A stretch of 64,000 nucleotides of DNA from positions 1 to 64,000 of the forward strand of contig NZ_JACHHG010000014.1 in NCBI RefSeq assembly GCF_014202645.1, given 5' to 3'. Below the pieces are notes generated by a model that was not told where the DNA came from, did not search any database, and was given only the letters and a program-made list of their open reading frames with translations. Positions 25,610 to 35,111 of this stretch are shown here, in pieces. The position numbers were made by a program, and so were the translations under genes. Within the stretch, counting starts at the first letter, position 1. Each line of letters opens with the position of its first letter. This DNA comes from Deinobacterium chartae. Lineage in GTDB: Bacteria > Deinococcota > Deinococci > Deinococcales > Deinococcaceae.

Positions 25610-27049
25610 ATGTCCCACCTGCATGCCACACTTTCCTGTCCCTCACACACCCTCGCACTTGAGCCGCACGAATGGCTCGCAGCCGAAGAAAGCACGGTCA
25701 CGCTCCAAGCCAGCGAGCCGATCGTAGCAGTCCGCTGGGCAGGCGGCCCAGAGCTGCCATCCGACCCGTGTGAGCCACGCGAGCCGTACGCTGCTTGCAC
25801 CTCTGACCCAAGGCGCTGGACACTGCACCTCAGCGACCGAGTCGGGGCTTTAGACCTCGAGGTCCTCACCCGTAACGGCCACGTACACGCCCGCCGTTTG
25901 TACGTGTATCCCTCCAAGCTCAGTTCATCCCCTCAACGTGCCCTCGAGGCGTTGCGCGTCATGACCACACGCCTCGAGGGATTGCTGAGCGACCTGCGCT
26001 TCCCGGCGGACCGTTCCAGTCTGCCAGCACCCTCGGCCGTCCGGTCTGTCTCCGCCGACACGCTACGCCGCACGGCGGGCGAGCTGCTACAGATCACACG
26101 GCAGGTCCTGAGCGCCCCAGACTCGCGTGTACGTGCCACCACGGCCGTGCGCGGCAACGCGGCGGGCCGCATCGACTGGTCCCTTAGCACACGGCGCTGG
26201 GCTCAGGGCAACGTTTTGGGCCTGACGCACGTGGTATGGGAAACCCAGACCGACTGGAACACGCCGGGGCAACGTGCCCTCCTAGCCTGCTGGGACGCTC
26301 TGGTCGCCCAACTGACTGCGCAGCCCGACGCGCAGGACACCCTGCGGCGTGTGCGCATGCTGCGGGCCGAGCTCGCACAGCGGCTGCCGGGAGTACGGGC
26401 TGAGCCACAGACGCGCGCAGCCCTGAGTGGCCGTTATGCCGTTCTGGCCGCGCTACAAGAGCGTCTGGCAGGCTCTCCCGCTGCGCGCAACCTGCCCGAG
26501 GGCAATGCGCGTATGAGCACACTGTTCGAGCTTTGGGCAACCTGTGAGATTGCCGCCGCGCTCGGCTGCGTCGGACACGTACAGCTCGCTCACGGCCAAC
26601 GCGAGTTCAGCGGGGAACTGATCGGCCCACAGTACGCGCTGGCCTACAACCGCGCCTACCGCTACCGTGGGGTGAGCGCGGTCCCGGGGCACTTTGGAAG
26701 CCGCCCGGACATCTACTTGCACTCCACGGACCCAGCAGAGTGCATCCGGGTGGTCGCCGACGTGAAGTACCGCAATCTCACCCGCCTCTCCCCGGCGGCG
26801 CTGCGCAATGTACACGTCCAATTGCGCGGGTACATGGGTGACTATCAGGCACCGCTGGGTCTGATGGTGTGGCCGGGCCACCCATCCGCGCCGGAGTTCG
26901 ACGTGAACGAACTGACCGCCCGCAGTCGCCTCGGCCATCTCACCCTGCACCCCCTCGAGGACCCTGCCACGCTGCACCAACGCATCGTTCGGGCGCTGAG
27001 CACAGCCCCATGCACTTTCGCTCCCTTGCCCCTGGAGGCTTCCGCATGA
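25610..27049 (+). CDS. DUF2357-like PD-(D/E)XK nuclease partner of an AAA+ ATPase
   Basis: 479 residues from ATG 25610 (AAAGGAG ribosome site at 25598-25604). Residues 1-110 are a beta-rich N-terminal domain; the middle is helical. The C-terminal nuclease-like core has Asp367 in SRPDIYL and Asp384-Val-Lys386 in VVADVKYRN, i.e. the D ... DxK arrangement of PD-(D/E)XK enzymes as in McrC-like DUF2357 proteins. Its stop overlaps the start of the downstream AAA+ gene by 4 bases. A nuclease directly coupled to a MoxR/McrB-like ATPase is the layout of McrBC-type (type IV) restriction, so DNA cleavage driven by the ATPase is the best guess. Substrate unknown. Confidence 0.72.
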   Translation: MSHLHATLSCPSHTLALEPHEWLAAEESTVTLQASEPIVAVRWAGGPELPSDPCEPREPYAACTSDPRRWTLHLSDRVGALDLEVLTRNGHVHARRLYVYPSKLSSSPQRALEALRVMTTRLEGLLSDLRFPADRSSLPAPSAVRSVSADTLRRTAGELLQITRQVLSAPDSRVRATTAVRGNAAGRIDWSLSTRRWAQGNVLGLTHVVWETQTDWNTPGQRALLACWDALVAQLTAQPDAQDTLRRVRMLRAELAQRLPGVRAEPQTRAALSGRYAVLAALQERLAGSPAARNLPEGNARMSTLFELWATCEIAAALGCVGHVQLAHGQREFSGELIGPQYALAYNRAYRYRGVSAVPGHFGSRPDIYLHSTDPAECIRVVADVKYRNLTRLSPAALRNVHVQLRGYMGDYQAPLGLMVWPGHPSAPEFDVNELTARSRLGHLTLHPLEDPATLHQRIVRALSTAPCTFAPLPLEASA

Positions 27050-29067
27050 ATCTGCCAGATACCGTGTTCGTCCAGTACCGCCTGACCCGTGATGCTTACG
27101 CCCGACTGCCAGAGGAGGCCGCTGCGGACCTCGAGCGCTGCCGCGAGCAGCTCGGCTGGTTCGAAGATCAAGCGGGCACGCTGCTGAGCCCGCCACAGCC
27201 GGTCCCGATGCCCGCTCCGGGCGAGCGCGGATCCCGAACGCCGCTCGCGCTGCCCGACCTGCCCGGCACATCTGCAGTGGTCCGCACCCTCGAGGGGCAG
27301 TTGCGGCAGCTCGTAATCCCGCAGTTGGTTGCGTTGGACCTCAGCAATGCGTCGGGGCGCGGGCCGGACCTGCTGGCCCTACAAGCCGCGCTGCTGAGCG
27401 GCGAGCACGGCGAGCCGCTCTACTTGCACCGTACGCCGGCTGCCCTCGCCGCCCTCGCTCGAGCGGGCCGCGCGCGCGGGGACACGGTGGACGTGCTCGG
27501 CTGCCGTTATTTTCTCGAAGGAGAAACTTTCCGGACCGCCGCAGCCTGGGGAGTGTATCGCCGTCACGCCCGTCAGGGCAAAGTGCGCGCACTGCGGTGG
27601 GCCGAACATCGCCTCGAGCGAAGCGCAGATGGCTGGCAGCACACGGTGCGGATATTGGCCGAGTTCGATTCGGACCGAACCGCTGAGGCGGTCACCGCAC
27701 CGCTGGGCAGCCGTGAGCTGCGCGAACCGACTACCGCACTACTCGACTTCCGGGAGCGCAAACGCGCCTGGGGCACAGCCCCCGATGAGAGCTACGAGCC
27801 GTACCTGCCAACCCGGCTAGGCCTGACACTGCTCGAGGGCCTGCTGCCGCAGCCGGTCACCGCGCCCGCACCGCAGAAATCCAGCGTGCCAAAGGTCCTC
27901 ACCGCAGATCCATCCCCAACGAAAGCCGTGGTGCCCAATCCGGATCCGGCCCCGGTCGCTGCGAAAAAAACCGTTTCTGCCAACTCTGCGCAGCCCGAAC
28001 GCCCCGCATCAGCGGTATCCGCATCGGTGATGCACACATCACCGGCACCCGCCGATCCGCTCGAGGAGGGGGTGGCTTTCGTACAGCAACACATGGCGGT
28101 AGACGCCGAGGTGGTGCGACGCGTGCTGCAGTACCTCGAAGCCGGGCAGAACGTGCTGCTCGTGGGCGCTCCTGGCTGTGGCAAGACGCGCCTTGCAACC
28201 CTGGTGGCTCGCTGGCGTGGCGGAACGGTCCCCCGCTTTACCCGTTCGGCCGAGGAAGCGCAGGGAGAGTACCGCTGTGTGGGCTCGGCCGCATGTCATC
28301 CGGAGCGCTGCACGCAACACGTAGCGTGTTTTGCGGGCGAGGCGGACAACGTGTCGTTCGTGACCGCCGATGCCCGCTGGACCAGTGCGGACTTGGTAGG
28401 CGGGCTGCGGGTGCGGCCCGGTCGGGGCCTGGAGTACGTCTGGGAGCCAGGCGTGATAACGCGCGCGGCTCGCGCACACGCATTGAGCGAGCAGTGTCAT
28501 GGGCGTCCGCGTGATCTGGTGATCGATGAGATCAACCGGGCACCGATCGAACAGGCGCTGGGACCACTCTTCACCTTGCTCGAACCAGCGTACCGCGCTC
28601 GTGTACCGCTGGTACACGAGGACGACGGGGGCCGCGAGGAATACCTGCCGGAGAGCTTCCGGGTGATTGCAACCATGAACGATGCAGACTCACACGCACT
28701 GTTTTCACTGGGGGCCGCACTGCGCCGCCGCTTCGCGCTGGTTCGGCTGCATCCGCCTGCGCACGAGCGGACATGGCTGGCCACGCATATCCCAGCACCG
28801 ATCCTGCAGGCACTGTACGCCTTCGTAGGTGAGGGAACGGCCGGCGTGCGCGCGCGGTACGCGCTTGGAACCGCTTACCTGCTCGAGGCGGCAACGCTCG
28901 CACAGCGCGGGGTGCCGCTGGACACGGCAGTGGCGGACCGCATCGTACCCGCCCTGAGTGGGGCAGGTCCCGAGGATCTCGAGGCGTGGGCACAGCGGGC
29001 AGGCGAGTTGGGCTGGACAGCGGCACGCGGCGCACTGGAAGAAATGGCCGCATTGGGTCGGCTGTGA
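27046..29067 (+). CDS. MoxR/McrB-like AAA+ ATPase with a Cys/His cluster
   Basis: 673 residues. Residues 1-290 are a variable N-terminal region and 290-345 a Pro/Ala linker. The AAA+ domain has Walker A GAPGCGKT (374-381), Walker B DLVIDEIN (490-497), GPLFTLLEPAYRARVPL, and sensor/arginine-finger region FRVIATMNDADSHALFSLGA then ALRRRF. Between the Walker motifs is a putative metal-binding cluster: Cys411, Cys417, His418, Cys422, His425, Cys428. The pattern of a MoxR-type core fits the McrB role of NTP-dependent translocase for the nuclease encoded by the overlapping upstream gene. The first ATG, 27046, lies inside the upstream stop codon region (GCATGA), so translation is coupled. Confidence 0.78.
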   Translation: MNLPDTVFVQYRLTRDAYARLPEEAAADLERCREQLGWFEDQAGTLLSPPQPVPMPAPGERGSRTPLALPDLPGTSAVVRTLEGQLRQLVIPQLVALDLSNASGRGPDLLALQAALLSGEHGEPLYLHRTPAALAALARAGRARGDTVDVLGCRYFLEGETFRTAAAWGVYRRHARQGKVRALRWAEHRLERSADGWQHTVRILAEFDSDRTAEAVTAPLGSRELREPTTALLDFRERKRAWGTAPDESYEPYLPTRLGLTLLEGLLPQPVTAPAPQKSSVPKVLTADPSPTKAVVPNPDPAPVAAKKTVSANSAQPERPASAVSASVMHTSPAPADPLEEGVAFVQQHMAVDAEVVRRVLQYLEAGQNVLLVGAPGCGKTRLATLVARWRGGTVPRFTRSAEEAQGEYRCVGSAACHPERCTQHVACFAGEADNVSFVTADARWTSADLVGGLRVRPGRGLEYVWEPGVITRAARAHALSEQCHGRPRDLVIDEINRAPIEQALGPLFTLLEPAYRARVPLVHEDDGGREEYLPESFRVIATMNDADSHALFSLGAALRRRFALVRLHPPAHERTWLATHIPAPILQALYAFVGEGTAGVRARYALGTAYLLEAATLAQRGVPLDTAVADRIVPALSGAGPEDLEAWAQRAGELGWTAARGALEEMAALGRL

Positions 29068-29138
29068 GGCCAGCGTTAATTCGTCACGCCCGCAACGAAA
29101 CAGCAAGGAGTTTTTTTACAAAGCACTTAAGTTAATCC

Positions 29139-29167
29139 TTGTCAATCGCTCACTGAGCTATCATAAG
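29139..29167 (+). promoter_or_regulatory. Promoter of the AddB-AddA-WYL operon
   Basis: TTGTCA (29139-29144) and CATAAG (29162-29167) are 17 bases apart. Alternatively TATCAT at 29159-29164 lies 5 bases before GTG 29170, the layout of leaderless Deinococcus promoters. Either would drive the downstream three-gene operon. Confidence 0.45.
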
Positions 29168-29193
29168 AAGTGATTGCCGCTTATCCTTGCCAC

Positions 29194-31869
29194 ATGAACC
29201 GGCTCGCCCTTACCTCTCCCTATCCCAGCGCGCTGCGGGACGAAGCCATCCGGCGAGCCTCACGGCATGCTCTGCTGGTTATTCCCAACGTGCAGGCCGG
29301 ACGCTCGCTGCGCCGTGCCGGGCAGCTCAGCATTCACGCCCGTACTTTCACCCAACTGGCCCGCCAGGCACTTCAGGACACCGGCTGGCAACCGCTGCGT
29401 CACAGCGAGCGCGATGCGGCCTGGTACGAGGCGTTGCAAGACGTCTCCTGGCGTTACCTGGCTCCCCTGCAAGAGCGCAGCAGTACCGTTGAAAGCCTGC
29501 GCCGCCTGCTTGACGCGTTATGGCGGGCCAACCTTGAACCTGCCGCCGTCCTTAACGCTGCCCAAGGCGAGCGTGAGCACGATATCGCTGCTGCCTTTGC
29601 CGCACTTGATGCTCACTTTCGCCGCACCCGGCGCTACGATGTCGCTTGCACCGAATACTACGCGCTGCGCACCGCGGCGCTCACTCCCCGGGTCCTACTC
29701 GCACACGGCTTCGGTTACCTTGACGCCACCCAGGTCGCACTGCTTGACCGCCTCGCCGCTCCCGGATCAGTCATCACCCTACCCTACGAACAGGGTCGTT
29801 TCCCCTGGCGCCAGGCCGAACGCACCTTGCACGACCTCACCGCGCGTGGATTTTGCACCGAAACCCTGAACACCATACCGGCCAATGTTGGCACCCGCGC
29901 ACTGCGCAGCTACCTTGAGCACAACAAGCAGGCTCCACACGCCTTCTTGGAACTGCCCGAGGTGGAGACCGAAGTGCGCGCCTGCCTGCGCTGGGTCCGT
30001 GCAAACCTCGAGCGTGGCGTGCACGCCGCCCAGATCGCGGTGATCGTCCGTGACGAGCACACCTACCTTCCTACCCTCAGCGACATCGCACGCGAGTACG
30101 GCCTGCCGCTGCTCAGCGCCGCCCGGCTACCCCTCACGCGCACCGCGCTCGGAGCCCTGCTCGCCCTGTGGATCCGCGCCGATCGTGGTGGGTGGCGTTA
30201 TCCGGATACCCGTGCGTTCCTGGGACATCCGCTGCTCGCTCTGCCCGACGGTCTCCCCGAACAGGGATACACAGCACGCCGTACGCGCGCCGATGGCCTG
30301 GATGCCTGGTCTCCCCAGCTCGCCTGGCTCGCGCTGCCCCAGACCGAAAGCGCCCATGCACGCCTGCGTCACCTCGAACGCCTGCTCAGCGACGGCGGCA
30401 TCACTGCACGCGCCGCACGCGACCCTGCGCTCAACCTCGCACTACGCGCACTGGTCGATGCCCTAAAGGGCCTCGCCCGCCGCGACGACCCGTTGGACGC
30501 CGAAGCTTTCCGTGCGTTGCTCGAACGCACCCTGACCAGCACCTTTATTCCGGCGCTGCACGGCAAGGGCGGCGTGCGCGTCCTCAACCCGCTCGGCGCG
30601 ATGGGACGCAGCTTTGAGCACCTGTGGCTGCTAGGGCTGTCAGACACGGTTTTTCCTATGCGCCGTACCGACCACCCCCTGCTTGACGCCTTCTCCCGCA
30701 CTCGCTGGGCGCAGCGCGGCGCTCCCCTACCCGATGCCGCGCAGCTCTCCGAAATCGAAGAGGCTCTGTTCCTGAACGTAATCGGCACTGCACATGGCGA
30801 ACTTGTGCTGAGCCGCGCACAGCGTGACCTGGCAGGGCGCACGTTGCTCCCCAGCCCGTTCCTGCAGCGCCTGGGTCCAGCGGGCAACCACCCCACGGAA
30901 CCGCCGCTAGGCTCCGCACTCGAACACGCCCAACTTCAAGCCCTCGCCGGGCAGCCCGACCCACAGGTCCTCGAGGCGGCGCTGATCGAAGAGTTGCGCG
31001 ATCAGGGCATACCCTTCACACATCACGGCCAACTGGAGCAACCGCTGTCGGTTGACACGTACCGCTGGAGTCCTTCACAACTGCACGATCTGGGAGCTTG
31101 CAGTTACCGCTGGTTCGCGCGACACCTGCTCGCTCTCGAGGAGGAGGGCTCAGGCAGCCCTCCCGAGGACCGTCGCCTGCAGGGCCAATTGCTGCACGCC
31201 GCCCTCGAGGGGGCTCTGGCCGACTGGGACGGCACGCGTGACCCCGATATGCTATACGCCCGCGCTCGCGTCGCCTTCGAACGCTGCGAACTACGGCTAC
31301 GCAACCATGGCGAGCTGAAACCGCACCCGCTGTGGAACCTCACGCGCATCGAACTGCTGCGCAGTGTCGAACAGGCCGTGCGCAGCCCGTCGTTCCTTCC
31401 CGAGGGCTGGCGACCGCGCCACCTCGAGCTGCACCTGTCTACCACCATCCGCCTCGAGGGCGGCAACTGGACCGTGTACGGAGTGGTCGACCGCGTCGAT
31501 GACACGCCGCAGGGTCGTGCCGTTACCGACTACAAGCGCCGCCGCCACCTCTCGCGGGTAGCGCCTACGCCCGGCGGGCCGCTCGAGCTGGACCTGCAAC
31601 TCCCACTGTACCTGCGCGCCCTGCCAGCCACATACGGCCGTTATTGGAGCATCGAGCGCACCGAGACGCTGGCCGAGGCTGGCGCGGGGGTCTCCCGGCG
31701 CGGCTACGACCCACAGCAGCACGCCCAGGCGGTCGAGGCATTCTTAAACAACCGCGCGCGGTTGCTGACGAGCGGCGTGGTTACACCGCTCCCGGACCCG
31801 CGACGCGAAGCCTGTACCTTCTGCGGTGCCGCAGCGGTATGTCGGGTGCGACCGGGGGTGAGCGCGTGA
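29194..31869 (+). CDS. AddB-like PD-(D/E)XK nuclease with Fe-S cluster motif
   Basis: About 891 residues from ATG 29194; GTG 29170, possibly leaderless, would add eight. It is AddB-like: a long helicase-derived but Walker-inactive N-terminal region (GFGYLDATQVALLDRL, GGVRVLNPLGAMGRSFEHLW, LGLSDTVFPMRRTDHPLL) is followed by a C-terminal nuclease. Numbered from GTG 29170, the nuclease has Asp787 and Lys789 in AVTDYKRRRH. Four Fe-S cysteines are Cys644 (DLGACSYRW), Cys882, Cys885 and Cys891 (CTFCGAAAVC), exactly the AddB/Cas4 spacing. AddB with AddA resects DNA ends. The stop overlaps the AddA-like start by 4 bases. Leucine codon CTT is frequent in the first third, unlike its neighbours. Confidence 0.85.
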   Translation: MNRLALTSPYPSALRDEAIRRASRHALLVIPNVQAGRSLRRAGQLSIHARTFTQLARQALQDTGWQPLRHSERDAAWYEALQDVSWRYLAPLQERSSTVESLRRLLDALWRANLEPAAVLNAAQGEREHDIAAAFAALDAHFRRTRRYDVACTEYYALRTAALTPRVLLAHGFGYLDATQVALLDRLAAPGSVITLPYEQGRFPWRQAERTLHDLTARGFCTETLNTIPANVGTRALRSYLEHNKQAPHAFLELPEVETEVRACLRWVRANLERGVHAAQIAVIVRDEHTYLPTLSDIAREYGLPLLSAARLPLTRTALGALLALWIRADRGGWRYPDTRAFLGHPLLALPDGLPEQGYTARRTRADGLDAWSPQLAWLALPQTESAHARLRHLERLLSDGGITARAARDPALNLALRALVDALKGLARRDDPLDAEAFRALLERTLTSTFIPALHGKGGVRVLNPLGAMGRSFEHLWLLGLSDTVFPMRRTDHPLLDAFSRTRWAQRGAPLPDAAQLSEIEEALFLNVIGTAHGELVLSRAQRDLAGRTLLPSPFLQRLGPAGNHPTEPPLGSALEHAQLQALAGQPDPQVLEAALIEELRDQGIPFTHHGQLEQPLSVDTYRWSPSQLHDLGACSYRWFARHLLALEEEGSGSPPEDRRLQGQLLHAALEGALADWDGTRDPDMLYARARVAFERCELRLRNHGELKPHPLWNLTRIELLRSVEQAVRSPSFLPEGWRPRHLELHLSTTIRLEGGNWTVYGVVDRVDDTPQGRAVTDYKRRRHLSRVAPTPGGPLELDLQLPLYLRALPATYGRYWSIERTETLAEAGAGVSRRGYDPQQHAQAVEAFLNNRARLLTSGVVTPLPDPRREACTFCGAAAVCRVRPGVSA

Positions 31870-34800
31870 GTACCGTGATGACCTTCACCGAGGCGCAGCG
31901 GGCTGCCATCGAAGCTCCCGAATCGGTCGCAATCTCGGCCGGGGCCGGTAGCGGCAAGACCCGCGTCCTGGCCGAGCGGGTCTTGGCCCGTCTCGCGGGT
32001 GGCACTGACCCGGCCAGCGTGCTGGCCGTCACCTTTACCGAAGCCGCAGCGGCCGAACTGCGCGAGCGCATCACCCGCACGGTGGAGCGGGAAGCGGACC
32101 TGGCGCCCACACGCTGGGCGCGCACCCTCGCGCGCCTACCGCTGATGCAGGTCAGCACCCTACACGCACTGTGCGGGCGCATTGCACGTGAGCACCCGGT
32201 TGAAAGCGGCGCCAGTCTGGGTTTCAGTGTGCTCGACGAGGTACAGACCCGGGCATGGCTGGAAGCGCACCTAAGTGTGGTACTGGCCGAACTGGACCTG
32301 CAGACCCTGCTCGATGTCCCCTCTACGCTGCGCATGGACGCGCTGCGCGAGATGCTTGCAGACGAGGACGCGGCTACTGCTGCCCTGGAAGTCAGTGCGC
32401 AACGCGCCGCAGAGGACCCGGAGATACGCCGTGCGCGCGCCTGGGCCGCCCACCTCGAGGACTGGCAGGCTGCGCACGCTACACTGGCTGCGCAGGCAGG
32501 TCCAGAGGAGGACCCGCTCGAGGCGTTGCGACGCAACGTGCTGCAACTTCTCGGGCCATACAGCCCTACGGGGGGCATACCTGCCCCAGCCGCACTCCGC
32601 GCCCTGGCCCGGAGCCTCGAGATTTACAACGGGCGATTGGGGCACGGCTGGAAAGCCGAGGCAAAGGGCCGGGTGCACGCGGCCCTCAAGGCACTGCGCG
32701 TACGTGTGTCTAATCCTGCACTGCTCGAGGGTGGGACACAGGACCGCGCACTGCTCGCCCTGCGAACCGTCTTCGAGCATGTGCGCCGGCGCTGCGCTGC
32801 GCTGCGTGCCGAACAAGACGTTGCCACCTTCGGCGACCTCGAGCGCCTCGCCGACCGTGCCCTGGCACACCCGCAGGTGCGCGCTCACTACCACGCCCGC
32901 TGGACCACCGTGCTGGTCGACGAGTTCCAGGACACCAACCCGGTACAGTGGCGCATCCTGCAAGCCCTGTTGGGCGAAGATACCAACGTCACGGTGGTAG
33001 GCGACGAGAAGCAGAGCATCTATGCCTTCCGCCGCGCCGACGTCACGTTGTTCCACGCAGCACGCGATAACGTTGCTGCGCGTGGTGGGCGCCTGATCCA
33101 GATGACCCGCTCGTTCCGCACGCACCACGACCTGGTTGGAACGCTCAACCGCTATTTCCAAAGCGCCATGTCCGGTCCCGCCCCCGACCGCCCCACACAT
33201 GCCCGCTTCGAACCGCTCGAGGCAGCCCGCCTGCCTAACCCCAGCCCGCATGACCCCTGCGTAGAGCTGCACGTTCTGCTTGGCGACAGCACCCCCACGC
33301 TGCGCGCTGCCGAAGCCCGCCACCTCGCCACCCGGTTGCAGGCCCTGCATTCCGCTCGGCGCACGGTGTACGACCGTGCCACCGGACAAGTCCGCGCCCT
33401 GCGCTGGTCAGACGTTGCAATCCTGCTACGGGTACGCAGCGACATGAAAACTTACGAGGAGGCTCTCGCCCAAGCCGGAATTCCTTTTGTGGTGCACGGT
33501 GGGCGCGGCCTGTTCGAACGCCCCGAGGTGCAAGACCAGATACAGCTGCTGCGCACGCTGGCTGACCCACACGCTGACCTCCCACTGGCGGCAGTGCTGC
33601 GCAGCCCCTATCTCCACCTTACAGACCAGGAACTGCTCGATACCGCCCGGTTGCGCCAGGAGGGCGACAGCCTGTGGGACGCATTGCAGCGCAACCCGCA
33701 AGCACGCATGGTCGAGGCGGCGCGCTGGCTGCGCGCACTGCGCGACAGCGCTGCTACCCTCAGCGCCGCGCAGGTCCTCACCGAAGCCGACCGCCGTATG
33801 CCGCTGCCCGCCGTGCACGCAGCCCTCCCCGACGGCGAACGCCGCGTGGCCAATCTCACCCGCTTCCGCGCACTGTTACGCGCCTGGGCCGCCGAGGGTA
33901 CCACTGACGTGACCGGTGTAGCCGCGCACCTCGAGGAGCTCCTCCGTCACGGCGCGCAGGAGGCCGAGGCGGTCAGCAGCGCTACGGACGCGGTGAACCT
34001 GATGACCGTGCACGGCAGCAAGGGCCTCGAGTTCCCGGTGGTAATACTTGCCGATGCACTGCGCCAGGGCGGCGGCCCGCCACCGGCAGTGCTGTTCGAC
34101 CCACAGCTCGGTGCGGCGCTGCGCAGCGACCCCAAAACGCCCGAATGGGAAACTCTCGAGGCGCAGCAGGCCGAGCGTGAGGCCGGCGAGGCCGAGCGGG
34201 TGCTGTACGTTGCCTTCACCCGTGCGGCTGACCTGCTGATTCTCAGCGCACCCTGCCGGAACAGCCCACAGGCCCTGAAGCAACTGCAGGCCTTCAGCGC
34301 ACATCTGCCCGAGGAACACGTCAGCCGCACGTACCTCTCCCCCGCCCTGATTCCCGCGCCGGTCCCGCTTGGCCCGAAGCGGGACCGGCGCGTCACGACC
34401 AAGGTCGGCCCGGACGGCGGCCCGGTGCTGCCCGACACGTTGCCGGTCACCAGCGTCGCAGTATATCTGACGTGTCCGCGCGAGTTCGAATACAGCTACG
34501 TCTCCGGGCACGCCCCACTGGCAACGCTATGGCAGGCCCTCGAGGAAGCCGAAGCCGCCAACCCCGAACGCCGCGCAGCCGGACGCCAAGTGGGCGACGC
34601 GGTTCACCGCGCCCTCGAACACGGCTGGAGCGAAACCGAAATTCGCACGCAACTCGCATACCTGTCACTCCCGGATCTGGATACCACCGTTCGGCTGTGC
34701 AACAGCTTGCGGCACCCGGCGTACGCCGCGCTGCACGGCCGTACCCCGCGCCGCGAGATCCCGGTCACCATTGACTTCGAAGGCCTGCACCTCGAGGGCG

Positions 34801-35111
34801 TGGTGGACGCGTACTACGAGGACGAGGCACAGGTGCTCGACTACAAGACCGACCGTCATGTCGACCCGGAGCATCACCTGCCCCAGTTGGCTTTGTATGC
34901 GCACCGTCTGGGGGCACGCTCGGCTGCACTGGCCTACCTGCGCCACGACCGGTTGCACATCTTTGGGCCCGAGGATCTCGAACGCGGCCTGCAGCGAGTA
35001 CGTGCCGCCGCACAAGCGATGCAGGCCAAGGATTTTCGTCCGCACCCGGGGACGCGTTGCCCCCGTTGCCCTTTCCGCGGCATCTGCGATGCCGCTCCGG
35101 AGGTGCCATGA
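31866..35111 (+). CDS. AddA-like UvrD helicase-nuclease, also with Fe-S motif
   Basis: 1081 residues from GTG 31866 (overlaps the upstream stop as GTGA); ATG 31878 is the alternative. A superfamily 1A helicase core has Walker A SAGAGSGKTRVLAERVLARL, VTFTEAAAAELRERI, motif II VLVDEFQDTNPVQW, motif III VVGDEKQSIYAFRRADV, and VNLMTVHGSKGLEFPVVILA then RVLYVAFTRAADLL. The C-terminal nuclease has GVVDAYYEDEAQVLDYKTDR. Cys870 (LTCPREF) plus Cys1065, Cys1068 and Cys1074 (CPRCPFRGIC) form an AddB-type Fe-S staple. Canonical AddA nucleases lack this cluster, so both subunits of this pair carry one. It probably resects DNA ends processively as an ATP-driven helicase-nuclease with the AddB-like protein. 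A WYL regulator overlaps its stop. Confidence 0.87.
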   Translation: MSTVMTFTEAQRAAIEAPESVAISAGAGSGKTRVLAERVLARLAGGTDPASVLAVTFTEAAAAELRERITRTVEREADLAPTRWARTLARLPLMQVSTLHALCGRIAREHPVESGASLGFSVLDEVQTRAWLEAHLSVVLAELDLQTLLDVPSTLRMDALREMLADEDAATAALEVSAQRAAEDPEIRRARAWAAHLEDWQAAHATLAAQAGPEEDPLEALRRNVLQLLGPYSPTGGIPAPAALRALARSLEIYNGRLGHGWKAEAKGRVHAALKALRVRVSNPALLEGGTQDRALLALRTVFEHVRRRCAALRAEQDVATFGDLERLADRALAHPQVRAHYHARWTTVLVDEFQDTNPVQWRILQALLGEDTNVTVVGDEKQSIYAFRRADVTLFHAARDNVAARGGRLIQMTRSFRTHHDLVGTLNRYFQSAMSGPAPDRPTHARFEPLEAARLPNPSPHDPCVELHVLLGDSTPTLRAAEARHLATRLQALHSARRTVYDRATGQVRALRWSDVAILLRVRSDMKTYEEALAQAGIPFVVHGGRGLFERPEVQDQIQLLRTLADPHADLPLAAVLRSPYLHLTDQELLDTARLRQEGDSLWDALQRNPQARMVEAARWLRALRDSAATLSAAQVLTEADRRMPLPAVHAALPDGERRVANLTRFRALLRAWAAEGTTDVTGVAAHLEELLRHGAQEAEAVSSATDAVNLMTVHGSKGLEFPVVILADALRQGGGPPPAVLFDPQLGAALRSDPKTPEWETLEAQQAEREAGEAERVLYVAFTRAADLLILSAPCRNSPQALKQLQAFSAHLPEEHVSRTYLSPALIPAPVPLGPKRDRRVTTKVGPDGGPVLPDTLPVTSVAVYLTCPREFEYSYVSGHAPLATLWQALEEAEAANPERRAAGRQVGDAVHRALEHGWSETEIRTQLAYLSLPDLDTTVRLCNSLRHPAYAALHGRTPRREIPVTIDFEGLHLEGVVDAYYEDEAQVLDYKTDRHVDPEHHLPQLALYAHRLGARSAALAYLRHDRLHIFGPEDLERGLQRVRAAAQAMQAKDFRPHPGTRCPRCPFRGICDAAPEVP

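Noticed and set aside
31644-31865. Upstream extension of the AddA-like frame
   Set aside because: It overlaps the nuclease domain of the AddB-like gene in another frame; GTG 31866 with a 4-base overlap is the natural start.
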